A stretch of 32,201 bases of DNA from Limnochordia bacterium (GTDB lineage: Bacteria; Bacillota; Limnochordia; Darwinibacteriales; DTU012). The notes beneath the pieces were generated by a model. The model worked only from the letters and a program-made list of their open reading frames with translations. It was not told the DNA's origin and made no database searches. The first letter of the stretch is position 1; the number at the start of each line of letters is the position of its first letter. Shown piece by piece: positions 16,778 to 24,381 of this stretch. The translations under genes were made by a program, and so were the position numbers. The stretch spans positions 1-32,201 of the forward strand of contig SKJB01000141.1 of assembly GCA_007116145.1 (NCBI GenBank), written 5' to 3'.

Positions 16778-18103
16778 TGTCGACACAGAGGAACGAACGT
16801 TCGTTATTGTTCTGCGATAATGGAGCTGTATGAAAATACAGTCTGCCAGTTCACCCATGACGAGAGCCAAGGCTCCGGCTGCCGCTGGACTAAGGTTTAG
16901 AGCTAATAGACTTACTAAACTACCAATCACAATGACTAAATTAACGGCCTTCGCTTTTCCAATAATATCGGTCAGTTTTTGTTGCATAAGAATACCCCAT
17001 AAATACTCTCGCCAAGCAGTAAAAAATGGTTTCAGCGTTAAAATTCGCATAACCATTAAAGCTTGCTCGGCTACTTGCGGGGTAAGTCCCATGGGATGTG
17101 CAAGGATCCAAGGTCCAACGGGCGAGAAACTCACAACAGCTAGTAAGATGGTTGCGCACAACGCAAAACCTCCAGTAAAAATCTTGGTAATTCTATAGGA
17201 TTGCGGTTGGTTGCTGGCAGTAAACGATAGTGTACATTGGTGTAACATCCCCAAAGGAGCCAGTATAAGTTGGGCGATCCCCAACCCGACCGAATAGGCA
17301 GCCAGTGTAACTTCGGGACTTACTGTGCGGGCTAGACCAGTATTAATCAATGGGCCAAAGGCTGTACTCACAAAGGTAGTGACCATAAGCGGTAAGAAGA
17401 ATCGAGAGATCTGCTTCGTTGTTAGTTCTTTGCCTGTTCGTGTTCGTCTAAATACGGTTGGATCTTGTAATAGGGGTTTTGCGCGCCAACGCATAATCAA
17501 GGCTTCTCCAAAAAAAGCACCAACAAAAGCTAGGCTAGCACTAACAGCTCCTGGTAGTTCTGTATACAGAGCTAATCCAAAGATAATACTTGTCATCATA
17601 ATCAAACGAATGGCCGTCGATAAAGGTACCATGATTGTTTGACGAGCAATGATGGCAACCCCGTGATAAACGTTACGACTAACCGTAGTTATGGGGAGTA
17701 AAAATAACACAGCGAGAGCTAAATGGCTTTGCCTTGCTAACTCGTCGGAAGCCCCCATGATATTCGTTAATACAATAAAACCTAAAGGGGTAAACCCAAG
17801 AATTGCAAGAAAAAAAGTAATGAAACCTGCCATTACGTAAACAAATCGCTTAACCTGCAGAAAAGAGGATACGTCTTTGACTAAAGAAGCCACCGTTTGG
17901 CGCACCATAAACATAGGGTTTTCAATTAACATAACTAAACTTTTTGCTAAAGCATAAGCTGCTAGAGCAATCTCTGGATCGGGAGTACGCGCAACTCCTG
18001 CGTTCACCACAGAATGGGATAGAGTAATTATAAGATTTGTTAATGAGAGCGGTAGAACAAATTGGGCAATACTTAAATATGTTGGTGCTTTATTCGTTTC
18101 CAT
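16775..18103 (-). CDS. MOP/MATE-like (possibly ANK-type) polytopic membrane transporter
   Basis: A 442-residue protein, almost wholly hydrophobic, with about 12 predicted membrane segments. The two halves are an internal repeat: NAGVARTPDPEIALAAY (34-50) matches NTGLARTVSPEVTLAAY (254-270), each preceded by a LPL-type helix and followed by a long hydrophobic helix ending in Q/HQ. Two-fold pseudosymmetry is the hallmark of the MOP flippase/MATE superfamily, and the short NxGxAR motif recalls ANK-type members. The substrate is unknown; drug, lipid-linked or organic-anion export are all possible. I chose ATG 18103 because TAGGAGG lies about 10 bases upstream; the longer frame to 18163 runs through the promoter. 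It is transcribed alone, convergent with murG. Confidence 0.8.
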   Translation of the reverse strand: METNKAPTYLSIAQFVLPLSLTNLIITLSHSVVNAGVARTPDPEIALAAYALAKSLVMLIENPMFMVRQTVASLVKDVSSFLQVKRFVYVMAGFITFFLAILGFTPLGFIVLTNIMGASDELARQSHLALAVLFLLPITTVSRNVYHGVAIIARQTIMVPLSTAIRLIMMTSIIFGLALYTELPGAVSASLAFVGAFFGEALIMRWRAKPLLQDPTVFRRTRTGKELTTKQISRFFLPLMVTTFVSTAFGPLINTGLARTVSPEVTLAAYSVGLGIAQLILAPLGMLHQCTLSFTASNQPQSYRITKIFTGGFALCATILLAVVSFSPVGPWILAHPMGLTPQVAEQALMVMRILTLKPFFTAWREYLWGILMQQKLTDIIGKAKAVNLVIVIGSLVSLLALNLSPAAAGALALVMGELADCIFIQLHYRRTITNVRSSVST

Positions 18104-18128
18104 ACTAAATTTCCTCCTATCCTCACTT

Positions 18129-18157
18129 ATAATACACTGTTCCTTAGAGAACTGCAA
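18129..18157 (-). promoter_or_regulatory. Promoter of the MOP/MATE-like gene
   Basis: Read leftward, TTGCAG (18152-18157), 17 bases, then TATTAT (18129-18134), about 25 bases before the ATG at 18103. Both hexamers are one or two bases from consensus. The remaining stretch to 18342 holds no gene; I see only a weak GGCGGG/CCCTGCC hairpin near 18305-18322. Confidence 0.6.
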
Positions 18158-18342
18158 CTTCAACCACAGAAACTTGTTCTCATAATTGGGAGAGATTACT
18201 GAGTGGTGTTTGTACTAATCGGTTACACTAAGAGGGCTGATGTAAGACGAGAGGCTGGATATGTGGTACATGTAGAGCAATCAGCATCGAAAAAATTGTT
18301 AAGTGGCGGGAATAACCCTGCCCAATCTGACGAGGTGATTAT

Positions 18343-19014
18343 TTGTCGGTCGTTATCATTATTCTGGCTTCATTAATTCCTGGTGTATTGTGGGTATGGT
18401 TCTTTCATTCTAAAGACCGATTTGAAAAAGAACCCTTGGGAATAGTTGTCAAAACGTTCATTTTTGGTGCCTTAGCAGTAATACCTGCAGCTTTATATGA
18501 GTTGCCTTTTCGTTCGTTCATTGCTCCGGGCGCTACAATCTTTACCTATTTCTGGGTGTCGTTCTTTGTTATTGGACTCGGTGAAGAATTCTTTAAGTTC
18601 CTGGCTATCTATTTCAGCGCTTACCACAGTAGTGAGTTTAATGAGCCGGTAGATGCAATTGTTTATGCAGTGACAGCGGGTCTCGGTTTTTCAGTCGTTG
18701 AAAATATGCTCTACACAGCTACATTTGGCATTCACGTAGCACCTGTTAGAGCTGTAATTGCATCTTTAGCACATGCTTCTTTTTCAGGTTTAATCGGAGT
18801 CTATATGGGACGAGCTAAATTTGGGTCGCAGCCAAAGCGAGATATCACGTTTGGCTTGATTTTAGCTGCAAGTCTTCATGGACTCTATGACTTTATTCTG
18901 CTATCGCACATTGCATCACCATTGTTTTCTATTGCGCTGGTCGGAGTTCTCTATTACTACTTGCGTCATCAGATTGACGAAGCCTTAAGCAAATCTCCGT
19001 TTCAAGAAGATTAA
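18343..19014 (+). CDS. PrsW-family intramembrane metalloprotease
   Basis: A 223-residue membrane protein with about seven hydrophobic segments. The PrsW/CPBP-type catalytic motifs are in order: GEEFFK (E81, E82, K85), FSVVEN (116-121), AHASFSG (H144) and SLHGLYDF (H179). PrsW in Bacillus starts cleavage of the anti-sigma factor RsiW; here no sigma/anti-sigma pair is adjacent, so the substrate is unknown. In endospore formers a PrsW-type protein also acts in germination or stress signalling, but that is only context. The start is TTG 18343 with GAGGTGATT just upstream. It is followed by yebC with its own promoter. Confidence 0.87.
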   Translation: MSVVIIILASLIPGVLWVWFFHSKDRFEKEPLGIVVKTFIFGALAVIPAALYELPFRSFIAPGATIFTYFWVSFFVIGLGEEFFKFLAIYFSAYHSSEFNEPVDAIVYAVTAGLGFSVVENMLYTATFGIHVAPVRAVIASLAHASFSGLIGVYMGRAKFGSQPKRDITFGLILAASLHGLYDFILLSHIASPLFSIALVGVLYYYLRHQIDEALSKSPFQED

Positions 19015-19027
19015 GCGTCAGATTCTC

Positions 19028-19056
19028 TTGGCATCTTTTCTCTACTGTGCTAAAAT
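19028..19056 (+). promoter_or_regulatory. SigA-type promoter of yebC
   Basis: TTGGCA (19028-19033), a 17-base spacer and TAAAAT (19051-19056), 24 bases before the yebC ATG, giving a short leader with GGAGGGGATGTGGAG as ribosome binding site. Confidence 0.7.
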
Positions 19057-19079
19057 AGTTTCGGAGGGGATGTGGAGAT

Positions 19080-19805
19080 ATGTCTGGACATTCTAAATGG
19101 AAAACGATTAAAAATCGTAAGGCAGCGCAGGATAATAAGCGCGGCCAAGTTTTTACTAAAATTGCCCGTCAGATTACAGTTGCTGCAAAAGAAGGCGGAG
19201 CTGACCCAGACTCCAATGTTAAGTTACGCATTGCAATTGATAATGCGAAAGCTGTCAACATGCCAAATGATAATGTTGAACGGGCAATTAGCAAGGGAAT
19301 TGGTGGTCTTGATGGCAATAATTACGAAGAGATTGTGTATGAAGGATATGGACCAAATGGTGTTGCAATCTTATTAGAAGCGTTAACGGATAATCGTAAT
19401 CGCACTGCAAGTGAGTTGCGCCACAGCTTTTCTAAGAATGGCGGAAATCTTGGTGAATCAGGTTGTGTTGCTTGGATTTTTGAGAAAAAAGGGCTCTTAG
19501 TTGTTGATAAAGAAATAGTGAATGAAGAAGAGTTAATGCTTGCTGCTATTGAAGCAGGTGCGGAGGATGTAGAAATAGAAGATGAGGTATTCAAGGTGCT
19601 AACGGATCCCAGTAGTTTTTTGGTAGTCAAGAAGTCTTTGACAGATTCTGGTATATCCTTTCTAGCTACTGAAGTGACTATGATTCCACAAAATACAGTA
19701 ACTGTAACTCCGATGGAGTCAAACCGGTTAGAGAAACTCGTTGATATTTTAGAGGAACTTGATGACATACAAGCGGTTTATTGCAATTTTGAAGTTTCCG
19801 AGTAA
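19080..19805 (+). CDS. yebC: YebC/PmpR-family protein (TACO1 homologue)
   Basis: A 241-residue cytoplasmic protein of the universal YebC/TACO1 family, which has been linked both to transcription regulation and to translation of difficult (proline-rich) sequences at the ribosome. The N-terminus SGHSKWKTIKNRKAAQD and the following FTKIARQI and GADPDSNVKLRIAI segments are diagnostic, and the length is typical. ATG 19080 follows GTGGAGAT. In many Firmicutes yebC lies beside bofC and ruvCAB, as here. A strong terminator follows directly, so it forms a single-gene unit. Confidence 0.95.
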   Translation: MSGHSKWKTIKNRKAAQDNKRGQVFTKIARQITVAAKEGGADPDSNVKLRIAIDNAKAVNMPNDNVERAISKGIGGLDGNNYEEIVYEGYGPNGVAILLEALTDNRNRTASELRHSFSKNGGNLGESGCVAWIFEKKGLLVVDKEIVNEEELMLAAIEAGAEDVEIEDEVFKVLTDPSSFLVVKKSLTDSGISFLATEVTMIPQNTVTVTPMESNRLEKLVDILEELDDIQAVYCNFEVSE

Positions 19806-19836
19806 AACACGAGTATTGTATTCGTGTTTTTTTTTT
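19804..19836 (+). terminator. Terminator after yebC
   Basis: AAAACACGA (19804-19812) pairs with TCGTGTTTT (19822-19830), followed by an unbroken T-run to 19836. It starts within the yebC stop codon. Confidence 0.88.
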
Positions 19837-19846
19837 GTGCATACTA
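19817..19846 (+). promoter_or_regulatory. Candidate sigma-G (forespore) promoter of the bofC-like gene
   Basis: TGTATT (19817-19822), a 17-base spacer and CATACTA (19840-19846). CATACTA is the consensus -10 element for sigma-G, and the -35 matches TGAATA at four of six positions. It lies 43 bases before the ATG and overlaps the yebC terminator. In Bacillus subtilis bofC is transcribed in the forespore, which fits. A chance match to a 7-mer is possible. Confidence 0.45.
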
Positions 19847-19888
19847 TGGCTTTTTCCTGGAAAGAATGGTTAAAAAGGAGGCATTAAA

Positions 19889-20383
19889 ATGCGCAGAGTC
19901 GGTATATTGTTGCTAACGGCCATTTTCTTTTTTAGTCTAAGTTTTACCATTACGTTTTTTGTCAATCAGCATGAAGATGCTGGCGAATTGGAGCCAGTGT
20001 TAGAGCCAGTCGGTGACTTGGTTATCGAATCATTACGCCATAAATCGCAAACTTCGTCAGAAGATGAGTCTGAAAAAGAATTAGTGAATTCCACACCCAT
20101 GGTTGAAATTGTTGAAGTTGTCGAATTCCCCCTATCATCCTACGAGATCTTAGAGGATGATAGGGGGAAAGAAGGCTTGAAACAGCGGTATATGGGAGTA
20201 CTCGGTGACTATGTAGCAGTATTCAAAGGAGAACCTGGAGTGGATAGTGTTTTGATAGAAGAGACCGAAATTCCTATTGTTAATTTGCCGGAGTTTGAGA
20301 TAAAAAATTTGCGTAAAGGTATTTCCTTTATGTCTGAAGAAGAGAAATATAGCATTCTGGAAGGACTTCATTTTCCGCGGTAA
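19889..20383 (+). CDS. bofC: BofC-like forespore protein
   Basis: A 164-residue protein with an N-terminal membrane anchor or signal peptide (about 5-25), an acidic low-complexity linker (about 28-95) and a C-terminal domain resembling the BofC C-terminal domain: YMGVLGDYVAVFKGEPG (101-117) and GISFMSEEEKYSILEGL (144-160). BofC of Bacillus restrains the SpoIVB protease that signals from forespore to mother cell during sporulation. Three things agree: the C-terminal motif, the position between yebC and ruvCAB, and the sigma-G-like promoter. AAAGGAGG precedes the ATG. The linker is encoded partly by a 16-bp perfect inverted repeat (20126-20169). Homology is by eye and the N-terminal half is not recognisable, so equivalence to Bacillus BofC is inferred. 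Confidence 0.72.
   Translation: MRRVGILLLTAIFFFSLSFTITFFVNQHEDAGELEPVLEPVGDLVIESLRHKSQTSSEDESEKELVNSTPMVEIVEVVEFPLSSYEILEDDRGKEGLKQRYMGVLGDYVAVFKGEPGVDSVLIEETEIPIVNLPEFEIKNLRKGISFMSEEEKYSILEGLHFPR
20126..20169. repeat. Perfect 16-bp inverted repeat inside the bofC-like gene
   Basis: TTCCCCCTATCATCCT (20126-20141) and AGGATGATAGGGGGAA (20154-20169) are exact reverse complements around a 12-base loop that itself contains AGATCT. It encodes residues 80-94 of the linker before the BofC-like domain. No T-run follows, so it is not a typical terminator. Confidence 0.95.
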
Positions 20384-20401
20384 CACTCTGACAAGGGTGC
20401 A

Positions 20402-20426
20402 ACACCCTGCAGGGTGTCTTTTTTTT
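20402..20426 (+). terminator. Terminator after the bofC-like gene
   Basis: The palindrome ACACCCTGCAGGGTGT (20402-20417) is followed by C and eight Ts. A further copy of AGGGTG just upstream (about 20394-20399) could pair with the same ACACCCT arm as an alternative hairpin. Confidence 0.85.
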
Positions 20427-20494
20427 GTCTGCTCACAATAACAGGACTCTCATGAAAACATGTCGAAACGTATATTCGAAGGATGTGTTATAAG

Positions 20495-20986
20495 GTGATC
20501 ATATTAGGAATTGATCCTGGAACAGCTATTACTGGATATGGTATAATTCAAACAGATCGTACAGGCAAGTTAACCGTGCTCGGATTTGGAGCGATTCGGA
20601 CTCCAGCAAACCAACAGGCTGAATTACGGTTGGTTAGCATTTATCAGGGGGTGCAACAGTTGATTGTTGAATTCAGTCCCGAATGCCTGGCCATTGAGCA
20701 ATTATTTTTCAATCGTAATGTTTCCACCGCACTAGCTGTGGGAGAAGCACGCGGGGTAACCATGTTAGCCGCTGCCCACAAAGGGTTAATGATAGGTGAA
20801 TATACTCCATTACAGGTAAAGCAATCCGTAACAGGTCAGGGACGTGCTCCCAAAGAACAGGTAGGATATATGGTTCGTTTATTACTAGGTTTAGAGACTG
20901 TGCCACAGCCCGATGATGTGGCAGACGCCTTAGCAGTGAGTATATGTCATGCTTATAATGGACAAGGATGGAGAGGACAAAAATGA
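20495..20986 (+). CDS. ruvC: Holliday junction endonuclease RuvC
   Basis: Metal-dependent endonuclease that resolves Holliday junctions made by RecA-type recombination, working with RuvAB. From GTG 20495 it has 163 residues, normal for RuvC. The four acidic catalytic residues are D7 (GIDPGT), E68 (LAIEQLFF), D141 and D144 (PDDVADALA). The GTG is preferred to the in-frame ATG 20483 because RuvC proteins begin IILGIDPGT and because GAAGGATG stands about 9 bases before the GTG; the upstream ATG falls within that site. Its stop overlaps the ruvA start (ATGA). Confidence 0.95.
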   Translation: MIILGIDPGTAITGYGIIQTDRTGKLTVLGFGAIRTPANQQAELRLVSIYQGVQQLIVEFSPECLAIEQLFFNRNVSTALAVGEARGVTMLAAAHKGLMIGEYTPLQVKQSVTGQGRAPKEQVGYMVRLLLGLETVPQPDDVADALAVSICHAYNGQGWRGQK

Positions 20987-21606
20987 TTGCAGTATTACGA
21001 GGGAGTGTTCTACTAATTGAGGAAAACAATGTCATACTAGACGTAAATGGAGTTGGGTATCAATTGCAGGTAACAGGTGCCGCACTCCAGATTGTAACTC
21101 GTAAAGCCGACGAAGTCACACTGTATACCCATCTACAGATGAGAGAAGACGGGATTGCTTTGTATGGTTTTGCTTCTCATGAGGAACGAGTATTATTTCA
21201 ACGGATTATTACAGTTTCAGGGGCAGGGCCGAAGACCGCTTTGAGTATCCTATCGGCAATGTCACCAAATCAATTCATTGGGGCCATCCATGAAGGAGAT
21301 CGTATAGCGTTAACGAAAATTCTCGGTGTGGGTAAGAAAACTGCAGAGCGTTTGATTTTGGAGTTAAAAGAAGTGCTTACATATGCTGGAGCAGAAAATG
21401 ATTGGGATCTAGAAGGAGATATACCAGTGACTGCGAGTCGCGGTGTTTGGTATGATGCGCATCAAGCCTTGTTGGCACTTGGTTATACCGAGAGTGAAGC
21501 GGATACAATGTTAAAATCTGCTCAAGAGTTCGCTAGTGAGACGCAGGACTTACAAGAGTTGCTTAAAGTTGCACTAACGAATTACGGAAGGAGGGGGAAT
21601 AAGTAG
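20983..21606 (+). CDS. ruvA: Holliday junction DNA-binding subunit RuvA
   Basis: Tetrameric junction-binding protein that loads RuvB for branch migration. It has 207 residues from ATG 20983, which overlaps the ruvC stop (ATGA) and follows GGAGAGG. The N-terminal OB-fold starts MIAVLRGSV; the central helix-hairpin-helix repeats are visible in [14 protein letters not shown] and [18 protein letters not shown]; the C-terminal domain III that contacts RuvB is the last ~50 residues ([16 protein letters not shown]). The reading frame extends five codons further upstream, but without a ribosome binding site. Confidence 0.96.
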   Translation: MIAVLRGSVLLIEENNVILDVNGVGYQLQVTGAALQIVTRKADEVTLYTHLQMREDGIALYGFASHEERVLFQRIITVSGAGPKTALSILSAMSPNQFIGAIHEGDRIALTKILGVGKKTAERLILELKEVLTYAGAENDWDLEGDIPVTASRGVWYDAHQALLALGYTESEADTMLKSAQEFASETQDLQELLKVALTNYGRRGNK

Positions 21607-22616
21607 TGGAAGAGGAACGGCTGATAACTGGTTGGAAACGACCAGAGGATTGCGATATAGATGCGACATTGCGTCCTCGCACATTAGCAGAGTATATTGG
21701 ACAGCATAAGGTAAAGGAACAGTTGCAGTTATTTATTACAGCGGCCACGCAGCGGGGAGAGGCGCTGGATCATGTTTTATTATATGGTCCTCCCGGTCTT
21801 GGGAAGACTAGTTTAGCGCATATCATCGCAGCTGAACTGGGAGTGGGAATTCATACAACATCGGGTCCTGCTATCGAGCGCCAGGGTGATTTAGTAGCCA
21901 TTTTGACCAATCTCCAGCCCAAGGATGTTTTGTTCATTGATGAGATTCATCGCCTCAACCGAACGGTAGAAGAAATTTTATATCCGGCTATGGAAGACGG
22001 AGTTGTGGATATCATTATCGGTAAGGGACCAGGAGCTCGGTCTGTCCGTTTAGAATTACCGACATTTACGCTAATTGGAGCCACTACCCGGGCGGGCATG
22101 CTTACTTCACCCTTGCGTGATCGATTCGGTGTTATTAATCGATTGGATTTCTATGATCAAGCAGACTTAGGCATTATTGTTAGTCGAGCTGCGAGAATTC
22201 TTAACGTCGCAATCGATTCGTTTGGGGCAAAGGAGATTGCTTGTAGATCGCGAGGGACACCGCGGGTAGCCAATCGTTTACTGCGCCGCGTGCGCGACTA
22301 TGCGCAAGTAAAAGCAGATAACATTATTTCAGTGGAGGTAGCAAAAAAAGCCTTAGCCTTGTTTGAGATAGACGATAAAGGTCTGGATCAAGTGGATCGG
22401 AAATTGCTGCAGATGATTATTCAAGTATTTAGTGGCGGTCCAGTTGGCCTTGATACGCTCGCAGCATCGATTAGCGAGGAGTCTACAACCATTGAGGACG
22501 TATATGAGCCGTACTTGCTACAGTTAGGTTTTCTCCAACGAACTGCTAGAGGTCGTGTGGTCACAAATGCAGTTTATGAATATTTAGGATTACCAGTGCC
22601 TCAAAATCAAGGATAA
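21606..22616 (+). CDS. ruvB: Holliday junction branch migration ATPase RuvB
   Basis: AAA+ motor that drives branch migration with RuvA. It has 336 residues, typical for the family. Walker A is GPPGLGKTS (61-69), Walker B is FIDEIHRLN (110-118), sensor 1 is GATTR (158-162), the arginine-finger region is RDRFG (171-175), and a C-terminal winged-helix domain follows. The GTG start overlaps the ruvA stop by one base (TAGTG) and has GGAGGGGG upstream. The queA-tgt genes that follow ruvB in many bacteria are absent. The stretch 22617-22780 after it shows no convincing gene, terminator or promoter. Confidence 0.97.
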   Translation: MEEERLITGWKRPEDCDIDATLRPRTLAEYIGQHKVKEQLQLFITAATQRGEALDHVLLYGPPGLGKTSLAHIIAAELGVGIHTTSGPAIERQGDLVAILTNLQPKDVLFIDEIHRLNRTVEEILYPAMEDGVVDIIIGKGPGARSVRLELPTFTLIGATTRAGMLTSPLRDRFGVINRLDFYDQADLGIIVSRAARILNVAIDSFGAKEIACRSRGTPRVANRLLRRVRDYAQVKADNIISVEVAKKALALFEIDDKGLDQVDRKLLQMIIQVFSGGPVGLDTLAASISEESTTIEDVYEPYLLQLGFLQRTARGRVVTNAVYEYLGLPVPQNQG

Positions 22617-22780
22617 GGAGATATTTTATTTAGACGTGGAAGTTACACATTTTATTTTCCCTTAGCAACCTCGTTGTATTTAGTCTTGTCCTTACTCTAG
22701 TATTTTGGTTGTTTCGATGTTGAGCAGGCATAAGCTTTTCACTGTTGGGAAGGATAGATAACAGAGGGAGGTGTTCTGCT

Positions 22781-22939
22781 GTGACGAACAGCAGTGTCTT
22801 TTGGCAGCTATTTACAGCAACAGGACAAATTGGTCCATACTTGCTCTACAAGTCTTTTAGCCATGAGATTTCTTCGGAATTGATTGAAGAAGAGGAACAG
22901 GAACAAGGTTTTAAGGAGGTAGCCTCGGAGAGAGGATGA
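22781..22939 (+). CDS. yqzL: YqzL-family small protein
   Basis: A 52-residue protein from GTG 22781 with GGGAGGTG 8 bases upstream. The N-terminal part (SSVFWQLFTATGQIGPYLLYKSF) matches the pattern of YqzL, a short protein of unknown role found just before recO in Bacillus and relatives (WxxFxxTGxIxxYLLxK). The C-terminal half is acidic (EEEEQEQ). The frame runs further upstream to 22745, but the ribosome binding site supports the shorter form. RecO begins 7 bases after its stop, so the two are co-transcribed. Confidence 0.75.
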   Translation: MTNSSVFWQLFTATGQIGPYLLYKSFSHEISSELIEEEEQEQGFKEVASERG

Positions 22940-22945
22940 AATCCA

Positions 22946-23680
22946 TTGTACAAGACAGACGGAGTTGTTCTTCGTACAAGAAATCTAGGTGAGGCTGACA
23001 AGATCGTCACCGTGTATACGAAAACCAAGGGAAAAGTTGTAGCAGTGGCACGGGGTGCACGCAGAATACGTAATCGATTGCTAAGCTCTACACAAATGTT
23101 TACCCATGGTCGTTATTTATTCTTTGATGGCAAAACGCTAGATACGCTATGTCAAGGAGAAATTGTCCTTTCTTTTCAGCCTTTGCGTGATGATTTAGAT
23201 AAAATGGCTTATGCGATGTATTTATGTGAATTGGTCGATGTTTTCGTTGAAGAGGGAGAACCGAGTCCTGAAATTTTTGTGCTCCTAATCAATAGTCTAA
23301 AGATGGTGAACGAGGGGCAAGTTCTCCTAGCTCTACGGCGATTTGAGTTACGTTTAATGAAATGCCTGGGATATCACCCAGAAATGCATCACTGTATAAG
23401 TTGTGGAACGGAACCGGAAGCAATCATCTATTTTTCTAAAGAAGGTGGTATTGTTTGCTCGCACTGTAAACCACAATTTTCGACAACGCATATAGTCAGT
23501 AGGGGGACGTGGGAATTGACAAAACGCCTCTTAGATTGGGAATGGTCAAGGATTTCAATTCTTCACCCTTCTGCTTTTAGTTTGGTAGAGATTGAGCATT
23601 GTATGCGAGACTACATTGATTACCGGCTAGACAGACCCCTACGCTCATTAGGATTTTTGCAGACACTGAAGCAGTTTTAG
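22946..23680 (+). CDS. recO: DNA repair protein RecO
   Basis: Recombination mediator that helps load RecA on SSB-coated single strands with RecR (RecFOR pathway) and anneals DNA. It has 244 residues. The N-terminal OB-fold begins YKTDGVVLRTRNLGEADKI, characteristic of RecO. A zinc-finger-like set C150/C153 (CISC) and C171/C174 (CSHC) lies in the C-terminal region. The start is TTG 22946, with GAGAGAGG about 10 bases upstream; no in-frame ATG would preserve the conserved N-terminus. It is coupled to yqzL upstream and followed 19 bases later by the DUF4342 gene. Confidence 0.95.
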   Translation: MYKTDGVVLRTRNLGEADKIVTVYTKTKGKVVAVARGARRIRNRLLSSTQMFTHGRYLFFDGKTLDTLCQGEIVLSFQPLRDDLDKMAYAMYLCELVDVFVEEGEPSPEIFVLLINSLKMVNEGQVLLALRRFELRLMKCLGYHPEMHHCISCGTEPEAIIYFSKEGGIVCSHCKPQFSTTHIVSRGTWELTKRLLDWEWSRISILHPSAFSLVEIEHCMRDYIDYRLDRPLRSLGFLQTLKQF

Positions 23681-23699
23681 AAATGGAGGTGAAAGGATA

Positions 23700-24101
23700 G
23701 TGACCACAGACTTACTTAAAAGTGAATTAGAAAAAATAGATGTTATCATGGAGCGTACAAAATTAAAGATTCAAGATGCACGCGAATTATTAGCAGATGC
23801 TGATTGGGATGTAATGGAAGCCCTAGTAATCTATGAGCAAGAAGCAAAGGTTGCGTCAAACCAATGGGAAGTGCGAGGACACGAGGTTTTAGCTAAAGTA
23901 AAGCAAATGGTGCAGGAAGGGAATATCACTCATATCCGTGTGCAGTCCCAAGGTCGTACTATAGTGGAGATACCAGTTACACTTGGGGTTGTTACCACTG
24001 TGTTCGCACCGAAACTCGCTCTGCTCGCAGCCGCTACCTGTATGCTGACCAAGTGCACTATCGAGTTCGATAGAAAGACCGAGAAGCTAGTGAGAGATTG
24101 A
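23700..24101 (+). CDS. DUF4342-type protein with N-terminal UBA-like helices
   Basis: A 133-residue protein. The first ~50 residues (LEKIDVIMERTKLKIQDARELL and ADWDVMEALVIYEQE) look like the three-helix UBA/TS-N fold found in EF-Ts. The rest (about 60-130: KVKQMVQEGNITHIRV, EIPVTLGVVTTVFAPKLALLAA) resembles DUF4342, with a hydrophobic segment at about 90-112 that may be membrane-associated. Function is unknown. The GTG start overlaps the preceding TAG and has GGAGGTGAAAGG upstream. It ends within the promoter of the glycine T-box. It follows recO and may be part of that operon. Confidence 0.8.
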   Translation: MTTDLLKSELEKIDVIMERTKLKIQDARELLADADWDVMEALVIYEQEAKVASNQWEVRGHEVLAKVKQMVQEGNITHIRVQSQGRTIVEIPVTLGVVTTVFAPKLALLAAATCMLTKCTIEFDRKTEKLVRD

Positions 24102-24126
24102 CAATCAATGACTTTTCTGCTATATT
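24098..24126 (+). promoter_or_regulatory. SigA promoter of the T-box/glyQS unit
   Basis: TTGACA (24098-24103), a 17-base spacer and TATATT (24121-24126). The -35 box overlaps the stop codon of the DUF4342 gene, so upstream genes and this promoter are tightly packed. Confidence 0.8.
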
Positions 24127-24132
24127 TAGCTC

Positions 24133-24347
24133 AAATGATATACGTTGGCGATGAAAAAGAGGAGTACTTTACGGATGTGCGAAACAGAGAGCTTGGGTGA
24201 GGTGGAAACCAGGCATGCTACTTGCCGTATTGGAAGGCGCTTTTGAGCAGAGAACTATAAGAGGGTTGTGTTTTAAGCACCAACCAGGGTGGAACCGCGG
24301 AAGAAACCTTTCGTCCCTGATTTTCAGGGACGAAAGGTTTCTTTTTG
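24133..24347 (+). promoter_or_regulatory. Glycine T-box riboswitch
   Basis: A T-box leader sensing uncharged tRNA-Gly. The T-box sequence AGGGTGGAACCGCGG is at 24286-24300. Its TGGA element would pair with a tRNA ending UCCA, and tRNA-Gly has discriminator U. In stem I the 5' side carries the conserved AGTA (about 24163-24166); on the 3' side GAA is followed by GGC (24236-24238) and a purine, giving a glycine specifier for anticodon GCC. ACGG/CCGT pairing closes the specifier loop above it. The AGGG of the T-box can pair with CCCT of the terminator arm as the antiterminator. Uncharged tRNA should give readthrough. Confidence 0.93.
24302..24347 (+). terminator. T-box regulated terminator
   Basis: AGAAACCTTTCGTCCCTG (24302-24319) and CAGGGACGAAAGGTTTCT (24325-24342) form a perfect 18-bp stem with loop ATTTT, then a T-run. 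It ends about 35 bases before glyQ. Confidence 0.95.
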
Positions 24348-24381
24348 TAGTCAAACCCTAATTTGAGAGGAGGAATTTGTT

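Noticed and set aside
20126-20169. Calling the inverted repeat a terminator
   Set aside because: It is inside an intact gene and lacks a T-run on either side; a proper terminator follows the gene.
24229-24239. GGA (24232-24234) as the T-box specifier
   Set aside because: In stem I the specifier follows the GAA of the loop E motif, which gives GGC; GGA would overlap that motif.
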